From the NCBI GenBank assembly GCA_013407085.1, contig JACCGJ010001996.1, positions 1-64,000 of the forward strand: 64,000 bases of DNA, read 5' to 3'. Made by a program: the position numbers and the translations under genes. This DNA comes from Atriophallophorus winterbourni. Its lineage: Eukaryota > Platyhelminthes > Trematoda > Plagiorchiida > Microphallidae. Below are positions 45,300-60,200 of this stretch, in pieces. How positions within the stretch are numbered: position 1 is the first letter of the stretch; every line of letters begins with the position of its first letter. A model generated the notes under the pieces. That model was not told the DNA's origin, did no database searches, and saw only the letters and a list, made by a program, of their open reading frames with translations.

Positions 45300-46800
45300 A
45301 CGCGTTATACTGGCCCCGACGGTCATCACAAAACCCAGTTTAATTCCACAGCACCCTGAGTATTGGTTTATTTCTAGAAACTGATTTCAGTGCATAAAAT
45401 ATCATGGATGTCTCAGTCATGTTTACGCAATTGACGCTGAAAGTCCCTCCGATACGGTAGCTTCTATCAGGCAGTGATTTATCGCATGGTCCGGTCTGAA
45501 CGATCCAGGTTACAGCACCTATTTAATAATTTGGAAATTGCCGGCAAAATGTCATTTACAATACTAGTGGAGATGTGCCGCCTGCTAGGGACATCGCACA
45601 TGGACTAGTCCGTATCTGAGGAACTATGGCTCCTGTATATCCCTGAGTACATTTTAGTTGCTTCAAAAAGCACTCCATTATCTGAACTAGCGGAAATGGC
45701 GGACAGCATCGCAGAACGCATAAGTTCCCAGCCAGCGAAATCACGTATTTCGACATTGACAATAGCAGGCTCACGCGCATTGGGTCACCAACAGGAAGAA
45801 AGTAATGCAGAGCTAGTGGCTTAGGTTGCAGCTTTACACAATGAGGTCCGAAATATTACACTGAACCGTAAGCCACGAACTCGTACCTCATCTCGCCAAC
45901 GCCCGAGTAGCCATACTCGTTTGCCCGTTTGCGGGATACACCGTAAATATGTCGATGATACATGACGTTCCATTAAACATTGCTATTATCGCACGTGGCA
46001 AGCCACAAACTCGAGCCAACATGTAATTATGACTAGCGTCATCAGCCCGAAACAGCTAGGTCGCCTTTTATTCATTCAGGATAGGTCTCCATGTCAACGT
46101 TTTTTGGTTGACTCCAGTGCAGAAGTTAGTGTAATGCCGGTAGACCCCTGAGCAACGTATATCCCGATAAGCCAACACATGAGGAATGCAAACAAATCGG
46201 TTACAACAACTTATGGTCAACGCTTCTTAAACCTTGACTTAAGTTTGCGACGTGAATTTTGAAAGATTTTTCGATCGCCTATGTTCCATTTGCAATCATA
46301 GGCGTTGAGTTTTACACTAATTTGACCTCCTGGTCGATTGTTGGTGCTCGCAGCTGTTGGATGTGACTACTTGTCAAAAAGCTCTTGGCGATGAATGTTC
46401 ACAGGAAAATAAAAGACAAGGTCTATCAGAAAAATATCCAGAATTTGCAACTTCTTTAATTGCGTGAAAAGCCGGTGCGAAGTTTTAGCGGCGTGGGTAT
46501 TAGAGAGACAAGCCGGGAATCATTGCGTCAGCTCATCTCAGGTCAATACTGCAGGTGGCACATATCTGACCACTTATCGCAACATTCGTGTCATCGGTCC
46601 AACATTAACCACGTTCCAACCCGAGTTGCAAACACACACATTGATTGCGTCTTGATTCATCACCGAGGTCGACCCGTCCAACGCTAATTGCGTTCACCCA
46701 CGATTCCCACAGCACAAGAGAAGCCGATTGGTCAAAGGCCTGTTATTCCGCACAAGACAAATAATGAAATAACACTTATCTTATATAGTCCAAAAAACAA
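45300..46800 (+). pseudogene. Decayed Ty3/gypsy LTR retrotransposon (CsRn1-like gag and protease)
   Basis: Fragments of gag (SELAEMADSIAERI near 45,680, a zinc-knuckle-like LPVCGIHRKYVDDT near 45,930) are followed by a protease motif (RLLFIQDRSPCQRFLVDSSA, EVSVMPVDP near 46,060-46,150). LVDSSAEVSVMP corresponds to the LVDTGAEVSV active site of CsRn1/Kabuki-type gypsy elements known from trematodes, with the central T-G changed to S-S. Stops are frequent. Long terminal repeats and the RT-integrase part were not recognised. Confidence 0.6.
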
Positions 46801-47962
46801 TAACAACAGTGATACTAAAACCCTCACCAAACAAACCTCGTTCGGCCGACATTGACAAATTGCATATCGTTGGATCATGACTGACGTTGTCTATCTTTAC
46901 GATATTCGAAGATGTTGTCGCTCGAAGAGTTCGAGGGCAATCAATCTAAAACCAGATATATTATGAGTTCGCAATTGCCGTCGTCCGACGTTTCGGTGCT
47001 TCTTGCTCTTGTGTTGTGGCGGAGTGTAGATATCTGCATATCATTCGAAAGCTCGTAATTAGCGCTCCTCGCTGATGTACTGTGCACCTTCACACTCACA
47101 TATCCTTCAAAAAGTCCTGTAATGGATATAAGGCAGCTCGTTCTTATCCATTCACACATTCTTCTCACGATCGATAATTGGGATTGGCCACGCCAAAATC
47201 TCCGTTCACCACAGGTTCGGTTTTGGTCACGGCATCGGCAGGCTTTCCGTTGGCAAGGCCATCTCAGCTACCTAGTCCATTGAAGATAACCATGCCATCG
47301 TTTTGAGTAACCAAAAAATAGGCAACTGCATTATTAGTGCAGTAGTCTCACTTAATTATGTAACCTTATATCGCTACCAACCAAAGTCGTGATAAGTAAA
47401 TCAGCACAGGAATAACTCGAACCAGCAAGAAAGTTTTTCCATATGGAATACTGTTAATGGACGGGCATACTGATCTTGAAGTATAAAAATAAATCCGCTT
47501 ATAAAGGATCCAATATTACATACATACCGGGAAGATGCAATCATTAAAACTACTTTTCTGTCTGCGATAAAGCTACATTTTAATACCACAAATGATAGAC
47601 CTCACAGACTATGAATATATTTTCACTCATTTCTAATAGGTTTCATCAATTAAGAAATCCATGTGGCTTATTGTATTGTTTGAACCTCTCCACCCACATT
47701 AAATTAGTTGCAGCGAAACTAAACCAAAAGCAACCTTAATAAACTATCATGATTTTATTGGTGGTGGAGTTGTAACAGTCTATATTAAAATTTTTTATGT
47801 ATGCCTCAAGCATTAGTAAACGCATTCTCTTAGTATATACCGCAGAGCTTTTTTTAAAACAATATACATTTCATTCAAAGCAAAATATATTTAATAAGGA
47901 TATGATAATTGATGGGAGAACGCAGTTCAAATGAAACAAAAACGGGAAACGGTTTGACGAAT
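46801..47962. other. Region downstream of the 7TM gene, nothing recognised
   Basis: Probable 3' flank of the - strand gene that ends at 47,963. Short ORFs here lack coding character. Confidence 0.4.
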
Positions 47963-48268
47963 TCAACGTTTCCATGATGTTTGAACCAAAATAAAACCCA
48001 GGATGGTAATAAGGCACGAGCTAAAGGTGAGCACGATCGGGATTCCATATCGCATGATGCTCATCCCCATTTCTAACCAACTTCCTTCATTCTTGATACG
48101 CAGAAATAATCCAGAAGACATTACGTTACACAGAATACATACAGTACACAAACCCTCGAAGATATTGCTAAAGAAGTTACGGTTGCGAGGAAATTTCAAG
48201 TGGATTTGTGTCGTGAATTCTGAGACCGTCGAGTAGGCCACCCCAACGTATAGCAATGGGACTATTAT
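47963..48268 (-). CDS. 7TM gene terminal exon
   Basis: Acceptor TGTGCACTTCAG. Reads IIVPLLYVGVAYSTVSEF, a basic loop, EGLCTVCILCNVMSSGLFL, then YGIPIVLTFSSCLITILGF and ILVQTSWKR before TGA. Three membrane spans with clear alternation of loops. Confidence 0.75.
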   Translation of the reverse strand: MIVPLLYVGVAYSTVSEFTTQIHLKFPRNRNFFSNIFEGLCTVCILCNVMSSGLFLRIKNEGSWLEMGMSIMRYGIPIVLTFSSCLITILGFILVQTSWKR

Positions 48269-51200
48269 CTGAAGTGCACAGAAATATTATATATGAGAAT
48301 TGATAATGTTCTATGTAGATAAAATTATTCAGGCACAAAGAATAGAGTATGGTGCACCGGATTGATTAGTCATCGAGTTCTCTGAATCACATCCACCACA
48401 TCTTGACGCACTTACTTAAATAAAGATAAATACTTAAAACAAATTACTTATGGGTATGTAAAATATTGTGGTAGCAATGCATTTGTTATGATTCATTTTA
48501 CAGAAATGTAAGCATTAAAACTCGTTTATTGGCATTGCGTGTTGTAAAATACACCGAGTTATACCTCAAACAGGGAGAGCTCATTCGCAAGACTAAACCA
48601 TTAAATCACACGTATGTGGATGGGTTATCAACAGGGACTTACGAGCTCAACTTCTTTATCATTTTTCCTATATTTAAACAATCGTAATAATCCGTGGAAG
48701 AGATTGCTTTACAAAAGCTTATCTATTCCTACCGGAAGGCGAACAAGATTTATTATAGAAGAAGTCAGACGTCAAATCCAAACCTCGTTCAATGTCAAGA
48801 ACTTTTTGCGTTTTTTATAAACCTCTGGGGCATTCGATGGCACAATAACCAATTCATCCCTTCTATCAATCACCCTCTTGTTGTTTTCATCCCAATTCAT
48901 CTTTCTTATAAACCTTTCCAATAATAATCCCGTTCGCCCACCAATCCCAGAAGAAGAGAGCGAAAATTTATCAAATTATTTACTACGCACATGACAACAA
49001 TACGAACAAATGCTAACGTTTTATAGGCAAATCGCGCAACCACCAGCTTGTCCTTAACATTTCTTTGTCACCTGATAATTAAATCTAATATCAGTCGATT
49101 TCATGGCAATCAGTTCAATTCATGCCTCCTCACGTTGGAGTCATTTGATCGACCTAGATGTATTACATATCGTTCAGTGGCGCCAGGGTTTGTCCTTGTG
49201 CTATTGCTTCAGAAGATGTTTTCGCTAGAACCATGAGTTTTGGACCTTGCAGATCATGTTTATCGTAGCTGCAGTGTAAATATACGGTAATTCTATTTTG
49301 GTGCGTTTGAGATCAAGTGCATTTAACGGTGACGACAGTTCAATAATTGTTCGATGTGCCTCACCAATTATTTTTCACAGCCCTGTCGATTAACGCTGAT
49401 CCATCCTAAATGTCATTTTGCTTGTTAGGATAAATTTGTAAAACTTAGTTGGTATCAGAATAGTCAGGAGGCATTGCATATCACTTATATTATTTATACG
49501 GAAATCATAAACTTGTTTTGGAGGTCAACCAAAGGATAGTTTAACATACACCTACATGGTCCATCGCTCGATCATTGGCCGTTTGGCAGGCATATAACTT
49601 CACCTTCCATTTTTTATAACAGTGATTAATTACAATGTCTACGGATAGATCTTTTTAATTTGATTCTAAGGGGCCGTGCACAGTCTAGGAAATTAATGTG
49701 GATAAGTTTTAACTGATAACCAGCGGGAAGAATATTTCGACTTCAATCAATTCCATGAAGGATTCACATTTGTTTTAAACTCGACCACTTTAGGAACAAC
49801 TATACACACAACGGCATTTTATACGTTCCGATACTCGACAGAATTTCGATTTCAAATGTTTCATAACAGAAATGATGGTCAGAACCTACTGCTGTCCCAG
49901 GGTTTACGCCAATGTCTTGTTGCGGTCGTCCGAATATCATTCCATACATACCTGTTTGATTTGAAACTGTACAGGGAACTGCAACTGGATCCGCTTGGCT
50001 GGGGGCACAGATCGATCACGAGAACATGACCCTCCGACTATAAATTAACTGAGAGCGCACGTTTTGTCGAGTATTTTTCCACTGTCATAATCTCCTAAAT
50101 GATACTTTGACCCATAATCAATGTTTTAATTTCATAAATTAACATTAAAATCGCATTACGCGATTGCAATTTCTGCTCTTGCAACTACACAGCATTGTAG
50201 CTACTCGATTGGAGCAGTATAAAATTATATTCGTGGTTTCGAATAGCCGTGTTTAGTGAAATACACCGCTGTACTCATCTATGTGTGAGCTGATAAAATA
50301 AAGGAACCGGATATGCAACGGCAATCGTGACTCACCTTAATCAATGATCGCAGGTAAGTAATATTGATGTTTGATTCGCCTCCGTAGCATTCCAAGAAAA
50401 CCATTCTAAACCTAAAGAGGACAAGATCAATAAAAACCATTGAGAATAAGTTGTTGCAACGCGTTACAATGTTTTGTAGTCTGTTCGTTTTGACTAGCGG
50501 TATGTACATTCGAACGGTAAACTAGTGTAAGTATTGAGACATTGTATATACCACATAGAAACAGGATTAATCCAACACTGTAGATATTGTAATCATTGGG
50601 TGTCAAGTTAACGATGACACAGTTATTACGTAGCACCACGAATTTAATAGCATTTTATGTCTAAAATAAAGGTAGTTATCACTGTTAAAAAATAGCAGAT
50701 TATTTTGTATTATCATGTTTCTTGCTGAAATTTGATTAAAATGAATTAAAACCTTCTGACCCCATGATTCAAGCAACGTACCCACGAAAATCCAGAATGT
50801 CTTTGTTGAATAAAACTGATACTGTCATCAGGGAAATCTATTTAGCGTTTCAGGAAACATCGACTGAATTCCATTCATTCTGTCGCGAGATTTATAAAAC
50901 AAATTATAAATGGGATTTCTCGTTTGTTGCGAAATTCTTTAGGTGAGCTACGAAACTTTATCGACTTCGAACTTTTAACAACATCTGAGTTTATGATTGC
51001 ATGCTGCGAGTTTTTATTATATGCGTGTGGGTTGTGTTTGGAATTCCCTACCTGCCGATTTGGTAAACTCAAACAGTTTAGCTGTATTCAACGACAAACT
51101 TGACGACTAATTTAGAGCTAACACTGATAATGTCTAAAACCGAGATTCTAAATTTCAAACACATATTTCGCTTTGAGATTGTTGTGAACCCTATTCTATT

Positions 51201-54200
51201 CAGTCGAATAATTCAATTTTCACACTAATCGCTGGCATTCAGACTCACAGACGTGATTTCAGTTTGTTTAATCGAACTACAAAAAGGCGTTCTCTAGAAT
51301 CTTCAAAACGCCACGATTTAAGAGGAACTAGAGACAAACACACACGGTAAATAGATTAAAGATTGACACCACTATTAACTGGAATTCTAAACGAATATTA
51401 TGCAGATGGCAAAGCTGTTGTTTTTGCTGGAAATAGATAGAATCTTATTTCATTAAAAGGATACGTATATCATAGAATGTCCGAACATCGAGAGTGTTTT
51501 CGAAAATAATCCATCGCTGGTTTCTCTGCAGTTCACATCATTGTGCTGCGAGAAAAATGAAAAATAATAATTTTAAAATTAGATAACAATTGAAGCCGTA
51601 CCTGAGACCATATTATGAGTAATGAGTTCATTAAATGCGACTGTGAGCTAAACCAATATTTCTCAGAGTTGAATCAAATGATCGAGTAAGTAGTTTCGCT
51701 TTTTGCTATATTATGACTTAAGTTTACAATCACTGTAAAACAATTTATTTTTAACGTATGATTCAATTCGTAGAAAATATAGTTACGTTTAAAAGTTAAA
51801 AAGGTCATATAATAAAACATAAGGACTTCGCCGTACTGTGATCGTGTTCACTTATAATAAATAAAATTACATACCCAAGCTTGATTGTATTCTGGGGCGA
51901 GCTACTTATATAACTAATAAGCAACACAGCAAGTGGTTCATAGAAGGTTTGCTAAGGTTCAATTACTTTTCACGTCTCCTCTTAGAGGGGACCCGGTTAA
52001 TACCTTCAAAAGCGTGAAAAATTTCCGTATAGTTAATAAAGAAGATATGTATTCCTTCGTTAAAAAACGCGGGCAAGGGGGCTCTTTCATAAAAACTCAT
52101 GAAACAGTATACCACAAGCGATATGTATAGGAATTTTTCAGAATGAATGTAATAAATAAAAATTACTTGGTAGCTTCATAATAATACACGTTAATTGACG
52201 CGCACTCTAGTGGCAATGCAATACGTCGGGATTTATGCATGCTCGAACGAGAGCGGCGTCTCTCCACGATCAGTCCTAATTTCTTCACGTCATAATCAAT
52301 GAAATATTTCAATGTTCTTCTTTAAGAATGATTGAGCTAAGACTAGACGCAGTGATGTATTTGAATTTTGTGTAAAAAATAAACGACTTATAGATCAGTT
52401 AGTTTTTCAACCCAATATACTGATCCCCTTTCAGTTAAGCGCATAATTTATCTGACAGTTCTGAATGTACGGCAATTTGCCTGGATCAGGCTTGTGCTTT
52501 CGTACCATACCATACCATGTTTCGTACCATCATAAACAACCAAGTAATGAAACACCAGTTGAATATTGGGATTACTATCACGTGAGCGTATGATGTTGCT
52601 TTCTGTAAAATTCGACATGTGCGTGTACGTATATTTGGTTGTATATGTTAGGTGTACCTTATCCAACAGTGGTTTTGGTGATCAATGCAGTCCCTGACTC
52701 GCAGTGCATCCTGCACAATAGTGGAGTGTTTGCTAACATGCATAATTAGTTGACTGCACCGCTGTATCAACACTGAAAGAAGAATTGGTTTACAATATTA
52801 CATAGAAAGATTTTATATGTTTTACAAAATAGACAACAGAAAATTAAATGGGCGTAAACAACCTTTGCCAATTTTATCCAGATCCATCCAGCTATAATAA
52901 GTAGCGCGTAGAAGACATGTTCATATCTGGAAATTCAATGAGCTCAACAGTATAAATGTTTAGATTATTTTACTTATTCTCAAAATGATTAGTACAGTTA
53001 TTTTATTGAGTCAACTGATCACTACAAAATTTCAATGTTTATTTTCAAATGATTTTCTATTCACAAGATCAAATTACTATTGAATTCATCATTGCGACGG
53101 ATAAAATTGGCTCCGATGATTTATAAAATGACTAATGAAACAATTACTGTTTAAGGAGCTTCGTGCAACGAAACACAGCGATCAAATATAGACTCAGAGA
53201 ATGATTCCCGTCAATTCCTTGGGACGCCTAAGCGGACGAAATTATTGCCTCACTACTGTCGCAACCTGGCGACCGGTAAACCGTCAGAAACCAGTTGCAT
53301 ATTGTAAGCGCGGAGGATGAGATCATCACACACTGCCTTATAAATGATTGTGCGATTAGTTGAATAGAAATCAGAACTTCCTGATGATGAGGAGACATCT
53401 GCTTGCTGCTTGCTCGTTCGAACAAATATCATAGGTCATCCAGCAATCTGTCCGATACGGTATTTATCGTTGTTTATAATTGATTTACAATTTCTATTTC
53501 GTGTTCTAGACGTCAAAAATTCCCATTTTTTCCTTCCGCTGAACCTCAACAAATCTTTTGTGCAAAAAGTTTGTAGTGGAAATCTGAGCATCTGTCGCTG
53601 ATCCAATTTTCATAGCGTATTTGATTTTGAATTATAAACATGTAAATAATTCATACAGTGATTCACATTCGTAGAACGAAAAAAGAATATACTCCTCATC
53701 CCTATTTGTATGAACATTTGAGTATCAATAAATCAGGTCATGCTTATCTGCGTTTACATACACGGGATAAGTGTCAAGTGGTGTCAGTGGTGTATTTGTG
53801 AACTCGAAAACGCATGGACTCAAATACGCAATTTGAGTTGGGAGGTCTGAGTATAACACAATCAGAACTAATGTGAAACACAATTAGCACGACTAAAATG
53901 GTTGGTGCATAGAATAAATAATGCGGCACGAAAGAAAAAACGCTTATTGCACGCAGCGTCATTTTGGTTTTCACTCGTATTGTTGTGGCATCTTACCCGC
54001 TGGCGATTGTCTGTAAATTCACGAAGAACGTCAACGACCACATAAGCACTCGAAATTCCGGCACCGGTGGAAGCCACAAAGCATTGAATAGATGAACAAT
54101 GGCTGAAGTAATGTGATGAATGTGAGCTAATTATCAACAGAAAGCAAACAAAATCATATAAATATACATACGAAAATCAACAAATGGACGGATTCATATC

Positions 54201-57200
54201 ATGATAGCTAATATCAATTGCTGGACCTTGTGTTTTATTGTCATGTAGTTGTATGGATCAGTTCGTTGTCTCTTTTGACTGATTTTATAAGTGATGCTGA
54301 CGGTTGAATTGTCACTAAAATTGTAAATCAGTTTTATGCGTGTTGGTTATTGGTGACATATGGGTGGCACAGCTAAAATTGATGTTATCCGTTGATTCGC
54401 TTGTATGGACAATAAGGATTGGCCGCCCAAAGTCGCCATAGATGAAAGTTTGTCTATCATCGAATATTTATGAATTAATATGAAAGAAAATGAAATTGAA
54501 CGTTCAAATAGAAAGTAACCACATTTACTCTTTCGTATTTCAACGAATAATGCCCAATTAAATTAATATTATTTTCCGTTAAAATAAAATATAAAATGTG
54601 AGTAACGGTACATCAGTTTCATATAGACCATCTTTGCGTTTGGATGAAAAGGACAAAATATTAGGCTGGGTCATATTTCAGAGTATTCCACTCGATCGAT
54701 TTCGATCATAATGCACAAAATGAAGTTCCCTGCCGGACCGAAGTTTTAAGATGTGGCGTAATATTCAGAGTAAGATACATAGCCCAGTAGAGTTTGGCCT
54801 ATATATCATTCCATTCTGTGTGTGTGAAACGAAGCAATAACTCACTTAGAAAAACCCAGAACTGGAAGCTGTTGATTGAATATAACCATGAACCTGGTGT
54901 ACACTCCGTTTCAGCCGACTGAGCAAGCACGGCCGAGATCACGCAAGAAATTATCTGAAATTTCCAGCAGAAATATCACAAATCTCTAGGTTAATAGTAT
55001 AATGTTATTAAAGTACAACTCTACTTAGTTATAATCTATTATCTATATATATAGTATTATATTTCAAATAAGTCATCACGTGGTCAGTAAGATATCGTCT
55101 TATTGAATTAGTGACAAGCTAGTCTGGAATCCGGAATTACTATGAGATCAAAAGTTCTACAAGCGCTTGAGTAACAATCCTCTAAATTACTCATGAACAG
55201 CTTCAGAATAATGAACAAATAACTCTTTTACACGCCTCTAGCACAAAATACCCGCGAAAATCTCTCAATCAATCATTAAGAAGTCACTTTATACTGTTGC
55301 TGTGTTAGAGAACCATGATCTAGTGTAACAACTAGCAATATTTCGCGGGTTGCATACATTAAGATTCAAAAATATATTCTAATTGTGTTCGGGTCTGACC
55401 TTCAAAAGCAGACATATACACAGCCCTGTAGAGAAAACACGTCCAATGGTATGTCTCACTCACTCCCTAGGTAGTTTTACGGCATAACGCATAAGTGGCG
55501 GAAAAGGATTTCCAAAGCCAGTTTAAGCCGGAGGGGTCGTGTCTATAAAATTTAGACTGTTGTGTGTATAATTGATGATTGCAGCTTGGATCGGATATCT
55601 TTACGAGTTTTTCTCTTACTCCGACATTTTATACACCTGCAAAATACACACCTTTTATCCACCATGAGTATTTTGCATATTTTATCAAACTGATGTTTTC
55701 GAAATACAAAACTGATTTCGATATCTTTATAGTGTCGAAATTATGAACGTTTTTGCGTAACCGTGCAGGAGTTAATAAAAACGGGACGCGTGAAATCCAT
55801 TAATGCTTTGGATACGCGTTGTGGTTATAGCTAGATGTTGATTAAGTCTAAATTGGGTTGTGTGTATTGAAGGCACAGTATTCGCACAAAGTCGCATCGG
55901 CCCTTAGACAATCGAGGGTAATGTAAGTTAAAAATTAACATCTCGAACTAGAGGTCAGTTTAGGTTTAAACAACTAATCAGAAGTATTGACTAATCGAGT
56001 TAAAGGTCCGACAAATTAGTATTATTTGGCTATGGTGAACATTCAGAGTGTAATTCTTAAGTTCACGAAATTTGATTAATTCTGCTAACTTCTGATAACG
56101 AACGTAGATCAAAAAACGATACATTTTTATAACCGGAGTGTTTGCACACAATCTACATGACTCCTAAACAAATATTTGATCTGCGGTTTCTTGTTATTTA
56201 TGCATCAGGCAAAAGGTGAACGGGTTACGCGTAGACGTAAACAAACAACCATTTAAGAACAATGTTGTTAACGAAAATCTTAATAAATGTTGCCATCGAA
56301 ATTCCCAAAAGCAAGTTTCATCAACATTAAAATTAATCAGACTGAAAAACATGTAATACGAAATCTGATTTCGTTAGCAAATGATGCATTTTCGTAAATT
56401 TGAAATTGACTCACGTATAGGACTCCAACGGAGATTGACGTTCTTTTTGTCGATGGATGTGCATTTTCGAACAAGCTCCTCAAATAAATCACACTCGCTA
56501 CAACGATTAGTAGAACGCCGATACATCTACATGAACAACGGAATAAAGGTAATCAGAATGAAGATACCGTAACGTTTGAAAAGTAGTAGAAACCTGTATT
56601 GTTTGGTATAAACTTTAGTTCACATTATACTTCCCCAGATCACTTAATGTAAGCACAAATTTCACGAATGAGAAAAGGGTAAACGTTAGAGTATGAAAAA
56701 ATAAATGAAAGGCAACCTAGAATGATAGATATAGCAATCGCCTAACCATCGCTAAGCTATCGAAGATCTCATAATTCAAAACGCTTTGCTTGGCTATACA
56801 TACTGATGTAAAATTCTAGAATTTCTAGTGACTAAAAGCAAATTGCTGTGGAATTACCCTAGGGTATGATAAATATTCGTTCATGTAATTTCACGAACAA
56901 TTTAGTTGAATACTGACAGAGAGTCTAGACACAGGTTCAGTGGAATCGCTTTGCAGCAAATGTATATATCAAAATTTCGAATTAATATCTCGACGCTAGG
57001 TCAGGTATCAATAGTTTTAGAGATCACATTCTAAAAGAACGAGGCACGTACATAATAAAAATATAGACAAAAAGCGACGGGGAATAAAGAGTTCGAAATG
57101 TCACCGAGTGGCTGCGTGAATGTTGCGACTAAGGGTATTTGAGTTATAGTTTACATGGGTGTTCGGTAGTATGTAATTTTTTGTATGTAGATATCTTAAT

Positions 57201-60200
57201 GCCTCTGTGAAGTGGGAGAGGCTCGGCGGTTTCATTCGTTCCTCGTACGTTAGTTAAAGCAAACCGCTAAAACATTTCGTTTCATGATGTTATATTCTAT
57301 CAACCAGTAGAAGATTCTTTTGAACCAGGGAGTCCAAACTTGTGATAGGTCTTTTATGGTTGACATTGTGTAGATTTTATTCATTTTGGAAAAGATCTAA
57401 GCGAGATGGCACTGAATAACCATCGTAGCCTAGTCAGAAACCGAAGAGCAAACTTGTAACTTATATCTCAATACATTCTGCGCTTTGGGATGCGCCTACC
57501 CAGAATCCAGAATCATTTTCCCACCAGGTGAAGGTCAAATTTAACGGCCACACTTGTGACATGTGTTTAGAAAAACGTAGCCTATTTGCAGCACTTTGAA
57601 ATTTTGATAATTCAAGGGTGGCTTAAGTGATGTGTTGCTCATATCCTCGAAATTACACTCCATTACCGGTTTCTGGCTGTTTGACGTCATCAGGTGGAGA
57701 CAGTAAGTTTAGGTTCAGTGAGTCTTGAAACAGTGGGTAAGTGGTAAACAAAGATATAATTGAATTTCGGGTGATGTGAGCAACACATCACTTTGGTCAT
57801 CCATAAGCGCCTTGAGTGCTTGACCACGAATCACTATGTGATTCTGTGTTTGAACATCGTGTTTCATTGTACGAACCCTATGAAACAGTGGCATTAAAGG
57901 GTGGCTTATTCCCTAAAAGCCATTCATGAGGGAGTTTAAATGAAATGGTTGGTAGATATGCTAAAAATCAGGTGGATGGAGCGGACATTTGAGCAAACTG
58001 GTATCCGATTCTGCAGCAGATATTTATTACCGTGTATGACCTCTTCTGTGCACACGGATTACTCAATCAGGATAATTGTTCGGCTGACGGTAATCACAGG
58101 TACATATAACCAGAACAAACGTAGGATTTCATAACATAGATTGATAAACATCCTCGTTATCAATTTCAAAATATATCCAAGAATTTTTGCAACAGAAATA
58201 TTTAAATATAGTAAAAATTTGCTTTACAAATTTGCACTTACCCGATGGGATGGGATGCAAATTCTTGCGTTTTAGGAAGCGTTGGTACCACAGCTAAAAG
58301 CAGACACACTACTGCCCAAGCAATTGTTATTTTCTGTAGAAAACATAGGTAAGACCTTGAAATATTGAGGCAATATACAATTTTGATAAATTTAACTAAT
58401 TTCAAAATGTATAAATATAATTGTTTCGCAACCAAACGTGGGTGACATCCAAGTTCGATTCACAAATCGTTTGAGTTCTTCGGGAAATTGTATAATGCCA
58501 ATCCCTTAAGAGAAGCATGAGCTTTGACTTTTAATCTAATTTCATTAATTTGACATTGCTTATCTTCCGCCATTGTGGTCCATGCACTTAGGACAATCAA
58601 TCCAACCATCATTTCAATGTGATATCAGTATCAGTAGCCGGTAGACAGTGAGTGCTTTAACACTTATTGTACTCAAGCAAGTTTGGACATGCTAATATTC
58701 AGGTCACAATGCGTTCTTTTAGCCCCTACACTCAATGGCAAGTTCACAGCAAAATGACTAATTGGTCGGTATTTTATGTAAACCCTGGAGGGTATTATTG
58801 TTATTTTGCAAACGTGACACGAATAAATCACGAATCTACATGCTTCAGTGGCTGGCATATTAAAGGTCAAACCATCAAAATTTACCCGCAACGGTTCCGG
58901 GCGCAAGTGTGAATATGTGCGGTCCAAGTATCCGTATTAATCAAAACATTCCAGTAAAGTATGTGCAGGGCATGTGAGCAGCACTATAGATAGCAGTAAA
59001 TGTTTTATCAGTCGTACAATCAATAATCGCTTTGGAGATTAATATTCAAGTTATGGTGGATGCGATACATTTTTTATTCCATTCTAATGCTCAGATTCTT
59101 AGCTGGTTAACCGCTAATTGAATTGTCCTTCGTATGATCTACCAAATATATGAAACGATTTGAAACATAGCTCATTTTGAGTGTGTAACGATATTTCACG
59201 ATCTTTAGCATTCCTTTTTTGAGTTACCTTATTACCCTTTAAGTCTGGAATATTATTGTATACTCGGAACAGAATGAACCAGAATGCTTACTAAAGCGAA
59301 AAGGACCTAAATGTACGCTTTACTGAAGGTTTGTGAGAGTGGCAGATAATATGTTCTAATTGCTTAATCGTCATAAAAGTGGTATATGTGAACAAGTTGC
59401 GCTTGCATGCCACTGTTGGCTTAGATTTATACGACAAACCTGTTCAATCACATGAGCCTACACTCATGTAGACTGGGTTTCAACCCATGAGCATGAGCAA
59501 ATGAGCTCATTTGCATGAATTTCCATCACACCCCACGAACGGTTTCGCGCTGTTTGCACTCATCTGGTAGGGGCAGTAGGATCAGGATCCGCATGCGCTT
59601 GAAACAGCGGAAGAATGATAAACAAGTTGTGCCTGTATGCCACTGTTTGGTGCTGTTTGCGCATGTGGATCCAGATCCTACTCTCCCCACCAGATGATTG
59701 CAAACGGCCCAAAACCGGTCGTGGGATGTGTGATGGAAATACATGCAAATGAGCATTTTGTTCGTGGTATATGTGATTTAAATAATTATAAAATTATTCG
59801 AAAATTAATAACAAAAATGTACTAAAAACGATTACAATAATATAGAACAATATATTCATACTTTCATAGGCAATGTTTAGTTATAAATTGACCTGCAAGT
59901 GCTTACCACATTACCCAAGGGCACAGGTTTGAAGAGCATGGGATAAACTGAAAGCATCATCATCGTGTACTTCAAAAACGTATGATCATAGAAGCTCTCG
60001 ATCTGAAATTTCATTCAAAGACAATGATATATTATGCATTGAGATATTGAAGATTGTAAAAGAAAAATACAAAAGTCCATTTTCGCATAATGCATCAACG
60101 TGGAAAATACGAAAGAAGCAGCTGAATTGTGGTCCACGTGAATGAAAAAATAGCTACAGGTCCAATAAACTTCTGTTTTTCTAATCTGTGTCTTCAAAAA

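Larger units (their letters stand above)
59505..59754. mobile_element. Palindromic hammerhead-bearing element, best preserved
   Basis: The left arm from GCTCATTTGCATG and the right arm ending ACATGCAAATGAGC are inverted copies that continue inward over most of the 250 bp (GGATCAGGATCCGCATGCGC against GCGCATGTGGATCCAGATCC). Transcribed from either strand it would fold into one long hairpin. Each arm has a hammerhead-like core. It sits in the intron between exons 3 and 4 of the 7TM gene. Confidence 0.78.

Noticed and set aside
48614..48924. Possible extra exon near 48.65-48.72 kb (- strand reading NLFHGLLRLF before a GTAAGT).
   Set aside because: A good donor exists, but all three frames after the nearest acceptor contain stops.
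53868..54137. Alternative frame of exon 6 (STGAGISSAYVVVDVLRE).
   Set aside because: Open, but it ends in phase 0, which cannot join exon 7 without meeting a stop. The hydrophobic frame fits both neighbours once exon 5 is included.
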